Shown here: positions 15,325 through 23,784 of the stretch, one piece after another
Numbering within the stretch: position 1 is the first letter of the stretch
Layout: every line of letters starts with the position of its first letter
Origin: an uncultured Clostridia bacterium
GTDB lineage: Bacteria; Bacillota; Clostridia; HGM11514
DNA: 28,693 nucleotides
Direction: 5' to 3'
NCBI GenBank assembly: GCA_902478725.1
Contig: CABSMD010000011.1
Coordinates: 1 to 28,693, forward strand
Translations under genes and position numbers: made by a program
The notes under the pieces: model-generated
What the model was told of the DNA's origin: nothing
What the model saw: the letters and a program-made list of their open reading frames with translations, nothing else
Database searches by the model: none

Positions 15325-15507
15325 TTACTGTACTTCCTGTACTTCTACCAAATGCGACACCTTGTTGATCATACCACGAATCGCAGGATTGTCCTCTTGG
15401 ATGACGTTGTCACGAATCTTCTTCAGGCCAAGGGCTTTTACCGTCGCAATCTGGTCGTCTTTCCTTCCAATCGTACTCTTGACGAGTGTAACGCTTAATT
15501 TAGCCAC
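15325..15507 (-). CDS. rpmD: 50S ribosomal protein L30 (uL30)
   Basis: The 60-residue protein MAKLSVTLVKSTIGRKDDQ and LGLKKIRDNVIQEDNPAIRGMINKV are diagnostic of L30. The start is GTG at 15507, seven bases after GGAGG. It lies between rpsE and rplO as in other Firmicutes. Confidence 0.98.
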   Translation of the reverse strand: MAKLSVTLVKSTIGRKDDQIATVKALGLKKIRDNVIQEDNPAIRGMINKVSHLVEVQEVQ

Positions 15508-15518
15508 ACCGTAACCTC

Positions 15519-16022
15519 CTAACCTAACAATTCTTCAGCGGTTTTGCCCCTCAGCTTTGCAACCTGTTCGATGCACTTGAGGTTGGACAAACCGTCTATG
15601 GTCGCGCTGACAACGTTCTTCGGGTTGTTCGAGCGCAGGCACTTGGTACGGATATCGCGGATCCCCGCCAGTTCCAGCACGGCACGCGCCGGACCGCCGG
15701 CGATAACGCCGGTACCTTCACCGGCAGGCTTTAACAGAACCGTTCCAGCCCCGTAAATGCCAATGATCTCGTGCGGGATCGTCGTCCCAACCATGGGAAC
15801 CGTAATCATGTTCTTTTTCGCATCCTCTATGCCCTTGCGTATTGCGTCCGGAATTTCAGCGGCCTTGCCCATACCGCATCCGACATGGCCGTTCTGGTCA
15901 CCGACGACGACCAGCGCGGAAAATCGAAACGTCCTGCCGCCCTTAACAACCTTTGCAACACGGTTGATCGAAACAACCTTTTCCTGTATATCCATTGTGC
16001 TTGCATCTATTCGTTCCGCCAT
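15519..16022 (-). CDS. rpsE: 30S ribosomal protein S5 (uS5)
   Basis: The 167-residue protein has an N-terminal double-stranded-RNA-binding-like domain (VVSINRVAKVVKGGRTFRF, ALVVVGDQNGHVGCGMGKA) and the C-terminal domain with GAGTVLLKPAGEGTGVIAGG. S5 contributes to accuracy and mRNA unwinding at the entry site. The start at 16022 follows AAGGAGGGATACT. Confidence 0.98.
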   Translation of the reverse strand: MAERIDASTMDIQEKVVSINRVAKVVKGGRTFRFSALVVVGDQNGHVGCGMGKAAEIPDAIRKGIEDAKKNMITVPMVGTTIPHEIIGIYGAGTVLLKPAGEGTGVIAGGPARAVLELAGIRDIRTKCLRSNNPKNVVSATIDGLSNLKCIEQVAKLRGKTAEELLG

Positions 16023-16039
16023 AGTATCCCTCCTTCTTA

Positions 16040-16402
16040 TTAGAACTCCAGTCCGCCTTCCCGGGCGCCCTCGGCAAGCTCTAACACTCTGCCGTGGTAC
16101 AGATACCCGCCGCGGTCATAGACCACCGAGGTGATCCCCTTATCCTTCGCGCGCTTGGCGATCAGCTTGCCCAGCTCGCGCGCAGCTTCCTTATTTCCGC
16201 CGCCGTTGCCTTCAAATTCCTTGTCCAGCGTGGAAGCGCTTGCCAGCGTGACGCCGTTTACGTCGTCGATGACCTGCGCATAGATATGCTTCAGGCTCCG
16301 AAACACATTCAAACGCGGACGCTCGGGAGTGCCGGATACATGTTTGCGCACTCTCTCGTGCCTTTTCAGCCTGTTTTTGTTCGATACCGGCTTTTTAACC
16401 AC
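16040..16402 (-). CDS. rplR: 50S ribosomal protein L18 (uL18)
   Basis: The 120-residue protein has RLKRHERVRKHVSGTPERPRL, IYAQVIDD and the glycine-rich end RGGYLYHGRV plus EGAREGGLEF of L18, which binds 5S rRNA. The start is GTG at 16402 with GGAGTGA five bases upstream. Confidence 0.98.
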   Translation of the reverse strand: MVKKPVSNKNRLKRHERVRKHVSGTPERPRLNVFRSLKHIYAQVIDDVNGVTLASASTLDKEFEGNGGGNKEAARELGKLIAKRAKDKGITSVVYDRGGYLYHGRVLELAEGAREGGLEF

Positions 16403-16416
16403 TTAAATCACTCCTT

Positions 16417-16968
16417 TTAACTCTTTGCTTTCGCGCCAGTCTTACCTTCCTTGCGCCTGATATGTTCCTCAGCATATTTGATGCCCTTGCCCTTATAAGG
16501 CTCCGGCGGTCTCTTCTCGCGGATCTCAGCGGCAATCTGCCCGACCACCTGCTTGTCGATACCGGATACAATGATCTGGTTGGGGTTGGGGACGTCAAAG
16601 GTAACATCCTTTACTTCCTCTACCTCGACCGGATGGGAATAACCGAGCGAAAGCACCAGCTTTTTGCCCTGCTTTTGTGCCCTGTAACCAACACCATTGA
16701 TCTCCAGCTCCTTTTTGAAGCCGTCAGTCACACCCACGATCATATTGGATAACAATGTTCTGGTCAAACCATGCAGCGCCTTGTGCTCCTTAGCCTCGCT
16801 CGGACGCTCCACCGTGATGATATTGCCCTCTCTTTTAAAGATAATATCTTTATGCAATTGCTTTACCAAAGTACCCTTTGGCCCTTTCACGTTGACCTCG
16901 TTGGTATCGCTTATTTTTACGTCAACTCCGGCAGGTACTTCGATTGGCATTTTACCAATACGTGACAT
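16417..16968 (-). CDS. rplF: 50S ribosomal protein L6 (uL6)
   Basis: The 183-residue protein begins MSRIGKMPIEVPAGVDVKI and ends with EKRPPEPYKGKGIKYAEEHI and a KAGKTG-type tail (RRKEGKTGAKAKS). L6 lies near the sarcin-ricin loop and the factor-binding site. The start at 16968 follows GGAGGTGTAACAG. Confidence 0.98.
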   Translation of the reverse strand: MSRIGKMPIEVPAGVDVKISDTNEVNVKGPKGTLVKQLHKDIIFKREGNIITVERPSEAKEHKALHGLTRTLLSNMIVGVTDGFKKELEINGVGYRAQKQGKKLVLSLGYSHPVEVEEVKDVTFDVPNPNQIIVSGIDKQVVGQIAAEIREKRPPEPYKGKGIKYAEEHIRRKEGKTGAKAKS

Positions 16969-17000
16969 CTGTTACACCTCCTAAAACATAAAAATAAGTA

Positions 17001-17399
17001 TTACCACACGAACGCAAGCACTTCGCCGCCAACGTTTTCCGACCGCGCCTTTTTGTCGGTCATGATCCCCTTTGACGTAGAGATGATTGCAATACCCAAG
17101 CCCCGCAGCACCCGCGGCAGCTCGTCGCGGCTCGCGTACACACGCAGGCCCGGCTTTGAAATGCGCTTTAAACCGGTGATAACCTTTTGCTTGTTTTCTC
17201 CATATTTCAGCGTGATCTTTATCATGCCCTGCTTATCGTCGTCTATGATCTGATAATTCTTGATATAACCCTCTTCTAACAGAATCTGCGCAATGGCTTT
17301 TTTCAAATTAGAAGCAGGAACTTCAACAGATTCGTGCTTTGCCGAGTTCGCGTTCCTAACGCGTGTCAGCATATCAGCAATAGGATCGGTAATATGCAT
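17001..17399 (-). CDS. rpsH: 30S ribosomal protein S8 (uS8)
   Basis: The 132-residue protein starts MHITDPIADMLTRVRNAN and ends STSKGIMTDKKARSENVGGEVLAFVW, both diagnostic of S8. S8 is a primary 16S rRNA binder and in Escherichia coli represses the spc operon. The ATG at 17399 has AAGGAGGT six bases upstream; the longer reading from 17417 translates the ribosome site. Confidence 0.98.
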   Translation of the reverse strand: MHITDPIADMLTRVRNANSAKHESVEVPASNLKKAIAQILLEEGYIKNYQIIDDDKQGMIKITLKYGENKQKVITGLKRISKPGLRVYASRDELPRVLRGLGIAIISTSKGIMTDKKARSENVGGEVLAFVW

Positions 17400-17430
17400 T
17401 GTCCTACCTCCTTCCAATAGTCTATCTATT

Positions 17431-17616
17431 TTACCAGCTGGCTTTCCTGACCCCCGGGATCTGGCCCTTATACGCCAATTCCCTGAAGCAAATACGGCAT
17501 ACGCCGAATTTGCGCAAATAGCCGTGCGGACGGCCGCAGATCTTGCACCTGTTATACGCTCTGGTCTTATACTTGGGAGTCCTCTGCTGTTTGAGTATCA
17601 TTGCCTTTTTCGCCAA
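17431..17616 (-). CDS. rpsN: 30S ribosomal protein S14 type Z (uS14, zinc form)
   Basis: The 61-residue protein carries CKIC (24-27) and CRIC (40-43), the zinc site of short S14, within RAYNRCKICGRPHGYLRKFG. The start is TTG at 17616, six bases after GGAGGG, giving the conserved MAKKAMI. It is the normal, zinc-dependent paralogue for this cluster position. Confidence 0.98.
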   Translation of the reverse strand: MAKKAMILKQQRTPKYKTRAYNRCKICGRPHGYLRKFGVCRICFRELAYKGQIPGVRKASW

Positions 17617-17630
17617 AGTTTACCCTCCTC

Positions 17631-18173
17631 TCAGTTTTGTTGGAACGGTGCGCCCATCAGGGTAAGGAGCTCTTTTGCTTCCTCATCGGTCTGGGCGGTG
17701 GTCACGAAAATAATGTCCATTCCGCGTACTTTGTCCACCTTGTCATAATCGATTTCCGGGAAAATCAACTGTTCCTTGATACCGAGGGAGTAGTTGCCGC
17801 GGCCGTCAAATGAGTTCGGGTTGATCCCGCGGAAGTCACGCACGCGCGGGAGCGCGACATTGAACAGCCTGTCTAGGAATTCATACATCTTTTCCGCACG
17901 CAGTGTTACTTTGCAGCCGATGTTCATGCCTTCCCTCACCTTAAACGCAGCAACCGATTTTTTTGCTTTTGTGATACACGGCTTCTGACCGGTGATAATC
18001 GAAATATCATTTACGGCGGCATCTAACGCCTTGGCGTTTTCCTTCGCCTCGCCGACGCCGACGTTTACCACGATCTTATCGAGCTTGGGAATCTGCATCG
18101 GGCTTTTATAACCAAACTTCTGCATCAGAGCAGGAGCAACTTCTTGTTTATACTTATCAGCCATTCTAGACAT
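17631..18173 (-). CDS. rplE: 50S ribosomal protein L5 (uL5)
   Basis: The 180-residue protein has KLDKIVVNVGVGEA, ITGQKPCITKAKKSVAAFKVREG, LPRVRDFRGI and the end GMDIIFVTTAQTDEEAKELL. L5 binds 5S rRNA and the P-site tRNA. The ATG at 18173 is eight bases after GGAGG; the reading from 18191 is upstream of that site. Confidence 0.98.
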   Translation of the reverse strand: MSRMADKYKQEVAPALMQKFGYKSPMQIPKLDKIVVNVGVGEAKENAKALDAAVNDISIITGQKPCITKAKKSVAAFKVREGMNIGCKVTLRAEKMYEFLDRLFNVALPRVRDFRGINPNSFDGRGNYSLGIKEQLIFPEIDYDKVDKVRGMDIIFVTTAQTDEEAKELLTLMGAPFQQN

Positions 18174-18198
18174 CTTGGTACCTCCTTTCACATGGGGT

Positions 18199-18522
18199 TT
18201 AATCTAATAATTCGAGGCATTTTTTGCAGTACTTTGCCTTTTCCCCGTTTTCTAAAATCTTCACGCCAGTTCTGGCCGGCTTGCCGCACTTGTCACAAAT
18301 GAGCATGACCTTATCGGCATAGATCGCGGACTCCTGGTGGATGATCCCACCCGGATCGCCCTGCTTTCTCGGCTTTTTATGCTTGGTCGACATGTTCACG
18401 CCTTCAACGATAACCTTACCCGCGGACGGTATAACAGTCAAAACCTTGCCTTTTCTGCCCTTATCTTTTCCGGACAGCACATAGACAGTATCGCCTTTTT
18501 TTACGTGTACCTTCTTTTTCAC
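18199..18522 (-). CDS. rplX: 50S ribosomal protein L24 (uL24) with zinc-ribbon-like tail
   Basis: The 107-residue protein has the KOW motif near the N-terminus (VKKGDTVYVLSGKDKGRKGKV) and the GVNMSTKHKKPRKQ segment. The C-terminal part contains CDKC and CKKC, a possible zinc ribbon found in many Gram-positive L24 proteins. L24 starts assembly of the large subunit. The start is GTG at 18522, with AGGAGGTG seven bases upstream. Confidence 0.97.
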   Translation of the reverse strand: MKKKVHVKKGDTVYVLSGKDKGRKGKVLTVIPSAGKVIVEGVNMSTKHKKPRKQGDPGGIIHQESAIYADKVMLICDKCGKPARTGVKILENGEKAKYCKKCLELLD

Positions 18523-18540
18523 GATGTTACACCTCCTAAA

Positions 18541-18909
18541 TTACAGTACCTCCGGCGCAAGGGAAAGAATCTTCATGTATTCCTTATCCCTGAGCTCCCT
18601 GGCCACCGGCCCGAAAATACGGGTCCCTCTCGGGTTTTTGTCATCCCTTATCACAACGGCCGCATTCTCGTCAAACCGGATGTAGGAACCGTCCTTACGG
18701 CGCATCCCCTTACGGGTCCTGACGATAACAGCCTTGACAACTTCGCCTTTTTTAACAACTCCGCCGGGTATTGCTTTTTTAACCGAGGCTACGATCACGT
18801 CGCCCACGTTGCCATACCTTCTCTTGGAGCCACCCAGCACTCTGATACACATGATCTCCTTCGCGCCTGTGTTATCGGCGACACGGAGCTTTGATTGCTG
18901 CTGTACCAT
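18541..18909 (-). CDS. rplN: 50S ribosomal protein L14 (uL14)
   Basis: The 122-residue protein starts MVQQQSKLRVADNTGAKEI and has VLGGSKRRYGNVGD, IVRTRKGMRRKDGSYIRFD and GTRIFGPVARELRD, all typical of L14, which forms inter-subunit bridges. The ATG at 18909 has a GGAGGATCATT upstream. Confidence 0.98.
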   Translation of the reverse strand: MVQQQSKLRVADNTGAKEIMCIRVLGGSKRRYGNVGDVIVASVKKAIPGGVVKKGEVVKAVIVRTRKGMRRKDGSYIRFDENAAVVIRDDKNPRGTRIFGPVARELRDKEYMKILSLAPEVL

Positions 18910-18942
18910 AATGATCCTCCTTCCAAAAAAGTAGATAAGAAA

Positions 18943-19197
18943 CTACTGCGCTTTCTCCACGATCTCGACCAGCCTCCAGTGTTTGTCCTTCGACAACCGC
19001 CTGGTCTCCATAATCTTTACGACATCGCCGACCGCGCACTCATTGTTTTCATCATGGGCCTTGAACTTGATCGTTCTTTTTACGATCTTTTTATATAACG
19101 GATGCTTTACCTTATCGACCATTGCAACAACGACCGTCTTGTCCATCTTATTGCTGACGACCTTGCCGACTCTGACCTTTCTCTCCGCTCTTTCCAT
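18943..19197 (-). CDS. rpsQ: 30S ribosomal protein S17 (uS17)
   Basis: The 84-residue OB-fold protein has RKVRVGKVVSNKMDKTVVV, HPLYKKIVKRTIKFKAHDE, GDVVKIMETRRLSKDKHWRL. It is a primary binder of the 16S 5' domain. The start at 19197 follows GAAAGGAGGCAATAACGT. Confidence 0.98.
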   Translation of the reverse strand: MERAERKVRVGKVVSNKMDKTVVVAMVDKVKHPLYKKIVKRTIKFKAHDENNECAVGDVVKIMETRRLSKDKHWRLVEIVEKAQ

Positions 19198-19223
19198 ACG
19201 TTATTGCCTCCTTTCAATGGGCC

Positions 19224-19427
19224 TTAGTTAGCGGCTTCCTGCAGCTCGCGTTCTCTAAGAATCGTTTTCACACGGGCAATGGTTTTCTTCACGTCAACGA
19301 TTCTCATCGGATTGTCCAATTGGTTTGTGGCATGTTGAAATCTGAGGTTAAATAACTCGGCTTTCAGTTCCGTCTCTTTGGTTTCCAATTCCTCAACGGT
19401 CAAATCTCTCAATTCGTTAGCTTTCAT
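19224..19427 (-). CDS. rpmC: 50S ribosomal protein L29 (uL29)
   Basis: The 67-residue coiled protein starts MKANELRDLTVEELETKE and has LFNLRFQHATNQLDNPMRI. It sits at the tunnel exit and helps dock SRP and trigger factor. The ATG at 19427 lies inside the last codons of rplP (11-base overlap), so translation is coupled; GGTGGTG lies upstream. A GTG at 19439 would add four unconserved residues. Confidence 0.97.
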   Translation of the reverse strand: MKANELRDLTVEELETKETELKAELFNLRFQHATNQLDNPMRIVDVKKTIARVKTILRERELQEAAN

Positions 19428-19854
19428 TATTTTCACCACCTACCATTTTTTCACGGGCAACGATCTTGCACTTGATCGGGAGCTTGTGCATCGCAAGACG
19501 CAGCGCTTCGCGCGCCGTCTCCTCCGCTACTCCGCCGATCTCGAACATGACCCTGCCGGGCTTTACAACCGCGACCCAATACTCAGGGGAACCCTTACCG
19601 CTACCCATACGGGTTTCAGCAGGCTTCTCAGTAACCGGCTTATCCGGGAAAATCTTAATCCAGACCTGGCCGCCCCTCTTGGTGTAACGGGTCATCGCGA
19701 TTCTGGCTGCTTCGATCTGGTTGCTGGTGATCCAGGAAGGCTCCGTCGCCACCAAACCGAAATCGCCATAAGAAACCGTGTTGCCGCGGGTCGCCTTACC
19801 CTTCATGCGTCCGCGCATCACACGGCGGTATTTTACTCTCTTAGGCATTAACAT
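19417..19854 (-). CDS. rplP: 50S ribosomal protein L16 (uL16)
   Basis: The 145-residue protein starts MLMPKRVKYRRVMRGRMKG and has ITSNQIEAARIAMTR, KRGGQVWIKIFPDKPVTEKP, MGSGKGSPEYWVAVVKPG. L16 organises the A-site region of the large subunit. The ATG at 19854 immediately follows the rpsC stop and is seven bases from GGAGG; the ATG at 19848 is too far. Confidence 0.98.
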   Translation of the reverse strand: MLMPKRVKYRRVMRGRMKGKATRGNTVSYGDFGLVATEPSWITSNQIEAARIAMTRYTKRGGQVWIKIFPDKPVTEKPAETRMGSGKGSPEYWVAVVKPGRVMFEIGGVAEETAREALRLAMHKLPIKCKIVAREKMVGGENNES

Positions 19855-20520
19855 TTATCTTCCTCCTTCCGCGCTGCGTACCTTTTTATTTTCCGGAAGG
19901 ACCTCCCCTTTATAAATCCAAACCTTTACGCCGATCTTACCATAGGTCGTAGTGGCTTCCCAAAAACCGTAATCGATATCGGCCCGGATGGTTTGCAGCG
20001 GGATGGTTCCTTCATGATAATGCTCTGTACGGGCGATTTCCGCGCCGCCCAGACGGCCGGACACACAAGTTTTGATCCCCTTGGCGTTGAGCTTCATCGT
20101 CCGGCTCATGGCCTGCTTCATGGCCCTTCTGAAAGAGATTCTCTTCTCAAGCTGTGCCGCGATGTTTTCGGCCACTAGCTGCGCGTTTAAGTCGGGCTGC
20201 TTGATCTCCACGATGTTGATGTTGACGTCCTTGTTCACCATGCCCTGCAGCATGACCTTGAGCTTATCGATCTCCGAGCCCTGACGGCCGATGATGATAC
20301 CGGGTTTTGCAGCATGGATGCTGATACGGATCTTGGTCGCCGCACGCTCGATCTCAATGCGCGCTACACCGGCGGGGAAGAGCTTCTTTTTTAACACTTT
20401 TCTTATCTTAAAATCTTCTACAAGATTATCGCCAAAATTGCTTTTGTCGGCGTACCATTTGGAGTCCCACTCCTTGATTACGCCAACCCTAAGCCCGTGC
20501 GGGTTTACCTTCTGGCCCAT
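19855..20520 (-). CDS. rpsC: 30S ribosomal protein S3 (uS3)
   Basis: The 221-residue protein starts MGQKVNPHGLRVGVIKEWDS and has the KH domain (AKPGIIIGRQGSEIDKLK) and C-terminal GLGGAEIART-type segment (VSGRLGGAEIARTE). S3 lines the mRNA entry site. The start at 20520 is set by family alignment and AAAGGAGGC upstream; the open frame continues back into rplV but has no ribosome site. Confidence 0.98.
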   Translation of the reverse strand: MGQKVNPHGLRVGVIKEWDSKWYADKSNFGDNLVEDFKIRKVLKKKLFPAGVARIEIERAATKIRISIHAAKPGIIIGRQGSEIDKLKVMLQGMVNKDVNINIVEIKQPDLNAQLVAENIAAQLEKRISFRRAMKQAMSRTMKLNAKGIKTCVSGRLGGAEIARTEHYHEGTIPLQTIRADIDYGFWEATTTYGKIGVKVWIYKGEVLPENKKVRSAEGGR

Positions 20521-20537
20521 GTATAAGCCTCCTTTTC

Positions 20538-20873
20538 TTATTCTTTTTCCTTCAATACCAGCGTGATATGGCTGGTTCTCTTGCGGATCCGAAACGCCCT
20601 GCCCTGCGCACGCGGCCTGACACGCTTTAAGGTCGGCCCCTGGTTGGCATAGCATTCCGCCACATACAGCTTTTCCGCGTCCATTTCATGGTTGTTGGTG
20701 GCGTTGGCGATCGCGGAATTCAACAGCTTCTCCAGCAATTCGCTTGCAGCCTTCGGTGTATTTTTCAAGATACCAAGCGCTGTTCCGACAGGCTTGTTTC
20801 TGATCAGGTCGAGTACGATCTTAACCTTTCTCGGGGAAATACGAGCATAGCTCAGTTTTGCTCTAGCCTCCAT
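20538..20873 (-). CDS. rplV: 50S ribosomal protein L22 (uL22)
   Basis: The 111-residue protein starts MEARAKLSYARISPRKVKIV and has ASELLEKLLNSAIANATNNH and the tunnel-lining hairpin LKRVRPRAQGRAFRIRKRTSH, whose loop meets macrolides in the exit tunnel. The start at 20873 lies nine bases after AAGGAGG. Confidence 0.98.
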   Translation of the reverse strand: MEARAKLSYARISPRKVKIVLDLIRNKPVGTALGILKNTPKAASELLEKLLNSAIANATNNHEMDAEKLYVAECYANQGPTLKRVRPRAQGRAFRIRKRTSHITLVLKEKE

Positions 20874-20917
20874 TAAAAACTGCCTCCTTTCACCCAATCT
20901 GCTTTGGGCTGGTTCTC

Positions 20918-21196
20918 TTATCTCACGCCGGACGTTTTCGCGCCTGCGTGGCCGCGATAGGTCCTGGTGGGTACAAACTCGCCGAGCTTGTGTCCGACCA
21001 TGTCCTCGGTCATGTATACCGGCACGTGCTTCCTGCCGTCGTGCACGGCGATGGTGTGACCGACCATTTCCGGAAAAATGGTCGAGGCCCGCGACCAGGA
21101 TTTCAGCACCCTTTTTTCACCGGATTCGTTCATATCTATGATTCTCTTCAGCAACCGTTCGTCTACAAAAGGTCCCTTTTTGACTGATCTGCCCAA
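20918..21196 (-). CDS. rpsS: 30S ribosomal protein S19 (uS19)
   Basis: The 92-residue protein reads MGRSVKKGPFVDERLLKRI and has WSRASTIFPEMVGHTIAVHDGR and LGEFVPTRTYRGH. S19 partners S13 in the head. The start is TTG at 21196, eight bases after GGAGG, confirmed by the conserved N-terminus. Confidence 0.98.
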   Translation of the reverse strand: MGRSVKKGPFVDERLLKRIIDMNESGEKRVLKSWSRASTIFPEMVGHTIAVHDGRKHVPVYMTEDMVGHKLGEFVPTRTYRGHAGAKTSGVR

Positions 21197-21251
21197 AATG
21201 ACTGCCTCCTTCCGTTTTGGATACTCCGTCTATGCGGCGTAAAGCCGTGTA

Positions 21252-22085
21252 TTATTTCGAGTTTCTTCTCTTGACAATAAACTTGTCGTTCGGGTTCTTT
21301 TTCTTTCTGGTCTTATAACCCAGAGCCGGTTTCCCCCACGGGGTAACAGGACTCGGACGGCCGATCGGGGATTTGCCTTCACCACCGCCGTGCGGATGAT
21401 CGCACGGATTCATGACGACGCCGCGGACGGTAGGACGCCAACCCATGTGACGTTTTCTGCCGGCTTTACCGATTGAGATGTTCTCGTGGTCGATGTTACC
21501 GACCTGGCCGATGGTTGCACGGCAGTTCATCCGGATCTTGCGAACCTCGCCGGAGGGCAGTCTGACCTGCGCATAATTGCCTTCCTTCGCCATCAGCTGT
21601 GCAGAGTTGCCAGCCGAGCGCACCAATTGGCCGCCTTTGCCGGGTTGCAACTCTATGTTATGGATCATCGTACCCACAGGAATCTGGGAGATGAGCATCG
21701 CGTTGCCCGGTTTGATGTCGGCGCCTTCGCCGGATACGACAGTGTCGCCTGCTTTTAACAAATAGGGCGCGAGGATGTAGCTCTTCTCGCCGTCCTCATA
21801 CTGTAACAAGGCAATGTTGGCGCTGCGATTCGGATCGTATTCGATCGCCTGCACAACCGCCGGGATTCCGTCTTTATTTCTCTTAAAGTCGATGATTCTG
21901 TATTTTTTCTTCGCACCGCCGCCCCTGTGGCGAACGGTGATTCTGCCATACGCGTTCCTTCCGGCATGCTTTTTTAAGGACACGACCAGGGATTTTTCCG
22001 GTTCGGTCTTTGTGATATCCTCAAAGGTGGATACGGTCATAAACCTTCTTGCCGGGGAGGTAGGATTGAATTTTTTCAGTGCCAT
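21252..22085 (-). CDS. rplB: 50S ribosomal protein L2 (uL2)
   Basis: The 277-residue protein has MALKKFNPTSPARRFMTVS, RHRGGGAKKKYRIIDFKR and the C-terminal NPCDHPHGGGEGKSPIGR loop with the conserved histidine near the peptidyl-transferase centre. Length is standard. Start at 22085 with a GGAGATTTCAGG upstream. Confidence 0.98.
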   Translation of the reverse strand: MALKKFNPTSPARRFMTVSTFEDITKTEPEKSLVVSLKKHAGRNAYGRITVRHRGGGAKKKYRIIDFKRNKDGIPAVVQAIEYDPNRSANIALLQYEDGEKSYILAPYLLKAGDTVVSGEGADIKPGNAMLISQIPVGTMIHNIELQPGKGGQLVRSAGNSAQLMAKEGNYAQVRLPSGEVRKIRMNCRATIGQVGNIDHENISIGKAGRKRHMGWRPTVRGVVMNPCDHPHGGGEGKSPIGRPSPVTPWGKPALGYKTRKKKNPNDKFIVKRRNSK

Positions 22086-22131
22086 CCTGAAATCTCCTCA
22101 CTTTCAAATTGTGTTAGGTACTGGTCGCTTT

Positions 22132-22425
22132 TTAAACCATACCCTCAAAGAATTCTATCGTTTTGCTTTCGGGAGTCAGCTTAACAATCGCTTTTTTCCA
22201 GTCCGGACGCTTGCCGGTATGGACTCCCATCCTCTTATATTTACCCAGAACCCGCATCGTGGTGACACGTTCCACTTCAACGCCGAAGATCTTTTCCACC
22301 GCTTGCTTGATCTCGATCTTGTTGGCTTCCAAAGCAACCTCGAACGTATACTTCCGGTCCTGCATGTTCTCCATGCTGGCCTCGGACACGATGGGTCTGC
22401 GGATGATATCGTGCATATTTTTCAT
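22132..22425 (-). CDS. rplW: 50S ribosomal protein L23 (uL23)
   Basis: The 97-residue protein has DIIRRPIVSEASMENMQDRK, FEVALEANKIEIKQAVEKIFGV and RMGVHTGKRPDWKKAIV. L23 is the main docking site at the tunnel exit for trigger factor and SRP. Its ATG overlaps the rplD stop by one base (TAATG), so the two are coupled. Confidence 0.98.
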   Translation of the reverse strand: MKNMHDIIRRPIVSEASMENMQDRKYTFEVALEANKIEIKQAVEKIFGVEVERVTTMRVLGKYKRMGVHTGKRPDWKKAIVKLTPESKTIEFFEGMV

Positions 22426-23048
22426 TATGCATACACCTCCTCGATCTTGCCGAGGGCATCCTTTGAAAGAACCACCCGATCGCAGTTGAGCACGTCATAG
22501 GTGTTCAGCGCCGTTGCGATGGTCGTCTTCACCTTCGGGATGTTCCGCGACGATAAAACCACGTTTTCCTGTTTTTCCGGTGTGATGATCAGGGTCCGTC
22601 CCGTCGCGTTCAGCGCGGAGAGCATATCGGCTACCTGCTTGGTTTTGATCTGATCAAAACCAAAATCATCCACCACGATCAATGCGCTGCCGTCTACCTT
22701 CGCGCTGAGCGCGGACTTGAGCGCAAGACGCCTCACCTTTTTGTTCAGCGTATACTTATAACTTCTGGGCTTGGGTCCCAGCGCAACACCGCCGCCTGTC
22801 CATTGCGGCGCACGGATGCTTCCCTGCCTTGCCCGACCGGTTCCCTTCTGCCGCCAGGGTTTGATGCCGCCCCCGCGAACCTCAGACCTGGTTTTGGTAT
22901 TCTGGGTACCCTGTCTCTGGTTGGCCAGGTAGTTCTTGACAACCTCATGCATCACCCACGTATTGACTTCCTGTCCGAATATCGCGTCGCTCAGCTCGAT
23001 CTCGCCGACCTGTGCGCCGCTTACATTATATAAAGCCACCTTAGGCAT
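22425..23048 (-). CDS. rplD: 50S ribosomal protein L4 (uL4)
   Basis: The 207-residue protein has MPKVALYNVSGAQVGEIEL, the tunnel loop GGIKPWRQKGTGRARQGSIR and GPKPRSYKYTLNKKVRRLAL. In gamma-proteobacteria L4 also represses the S10 operon by binding its leader; leaders of L4 type are reported in Firmicutes, so it is the first candidate ligand for the leader upstream of rpsJ here. Start at 23048 with AAAGGAGGAAATTCC. Confidence 0.98.
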   Translation of the reverse strand: MPKVALYNVSGAQVGEIELSDAIFGQEVNTWVMHEVVKNYLANQRQGTQNTKTRSEVRGGGIKPWRQKGTGRARQGSIRAPQWTGGGVALGPKPRSYKYTLNKKVRRLALKSALSAKVDGSALIVVDDFGFDQIKTKQVADMLSALNATGRTLIITPEKQENVVLSSRNIPKVKTTIATALNTYDVLNCDRVVLSKDALGKIEEVYA

Positions 23049-23077
23049 GGAATTTCCTCCTTTCTACACGCAAATCT

Positions 23078-23713
23078 TTATTTGCCGGTTTTAACCGTAT
23101 TTTTTATCGTAATGATACCACCCTTCGGACCCGGAACCGCGCCCTTGACGAGTATCAGATTCTTTTCTTCATCGACCTTTACCACGTCCAGATTCTGCAC
23201 TGTGACCTTCTCCACACCGTAATGGCCGGGGAGCTTTTTGCCCTTCATGACCTTACCGGGATAGGAGCAGGCGCCCATCGAGCCAACGCCCCGATGGTAT
23301 CCGGAACCGTGCGACATCGGGCCTCTGTGGCTGCCCCAGCGCTTTACCGTGCCGGAAAAACCATGTCCCTTTGAGATGCCGGTCACATCCACGCGGTCAC
23401 CCTCGGCAAACACGTTTGCCTTGAGCTCGTCGCCGACGTTTAGTTCGGCCGCATTTTCAAGTTTGAACTCTCTTAAGTACTTCTTGTAGGCTACGCCGCC
23501 CTTGTCGAAATGCCCCTTCATGGGCTTGTTGAGCTTCTTCTCCTCGATGTCGGAGAAGCCAAGCTGGACCGCTAAGTAGCCGTCGCTTTCCACTTCTTTT
23601 TTCTGTACTACCGTACAGGGACCAGCTTCTACGACCGTGACGGGGATCAATACGCCGTCCGGGCTGAAAAGCTGTGTCATGCCAAGCTTTTTGCCAATGA
23701 TTGCTTTTTGCAT
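23078..23713 (-). CDS. rplC: 50S ribosomal protein L3 (uL3)
   Basis: The 211-residue protein starts MQKAIIGKKLGMTQLFSPDG and has GISKGHGFSGTVKRWGSHRG, GSMGACSYPGKVMKGKKLPG and the end VPGPKGGIITIKNTVK. L3 reaches the peptidyl-transferase centre and begins large-subunit assembly. Start at 23713 after AGGAGGTAAGAAAGG. Confidence 0.98.
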   Translation of the reverse strand: MQKAIIGKKLGMTQLFSPDGVLIPVTVVEAGPCTVVQKKEVESDGYLAVQLGFSDIEEKKLNKPMKGHFDKGGVAYKKYLREFKLENAAELNVGDELKANVFAEGDRVDVTGISKGHGFSGTVKRWGSHRGPMSHGSGYHRGVGSMGACSYPGKVMKGKKLPGHYGVEKVTVQNLDVVKVDEEKNLILVKGAVPGPKGGIITIKNTVKTGK

Positions 23714-23784
23714 CCTTTCTTACCTCCTAAATGGTTATTGGTTGACCGCATGGGGCCAACATGACCTGCCGCATGTGCGGCCGC

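Noticed and set aside
23768..23781. Palindrome GCCGCATGTGCGGC in the rpsJ-rplC gap
   Set aside because: Only six pairs with a two-base loop that cannot form as drawn in RNA, and no U-run; probably chance in GC-rich sequence.
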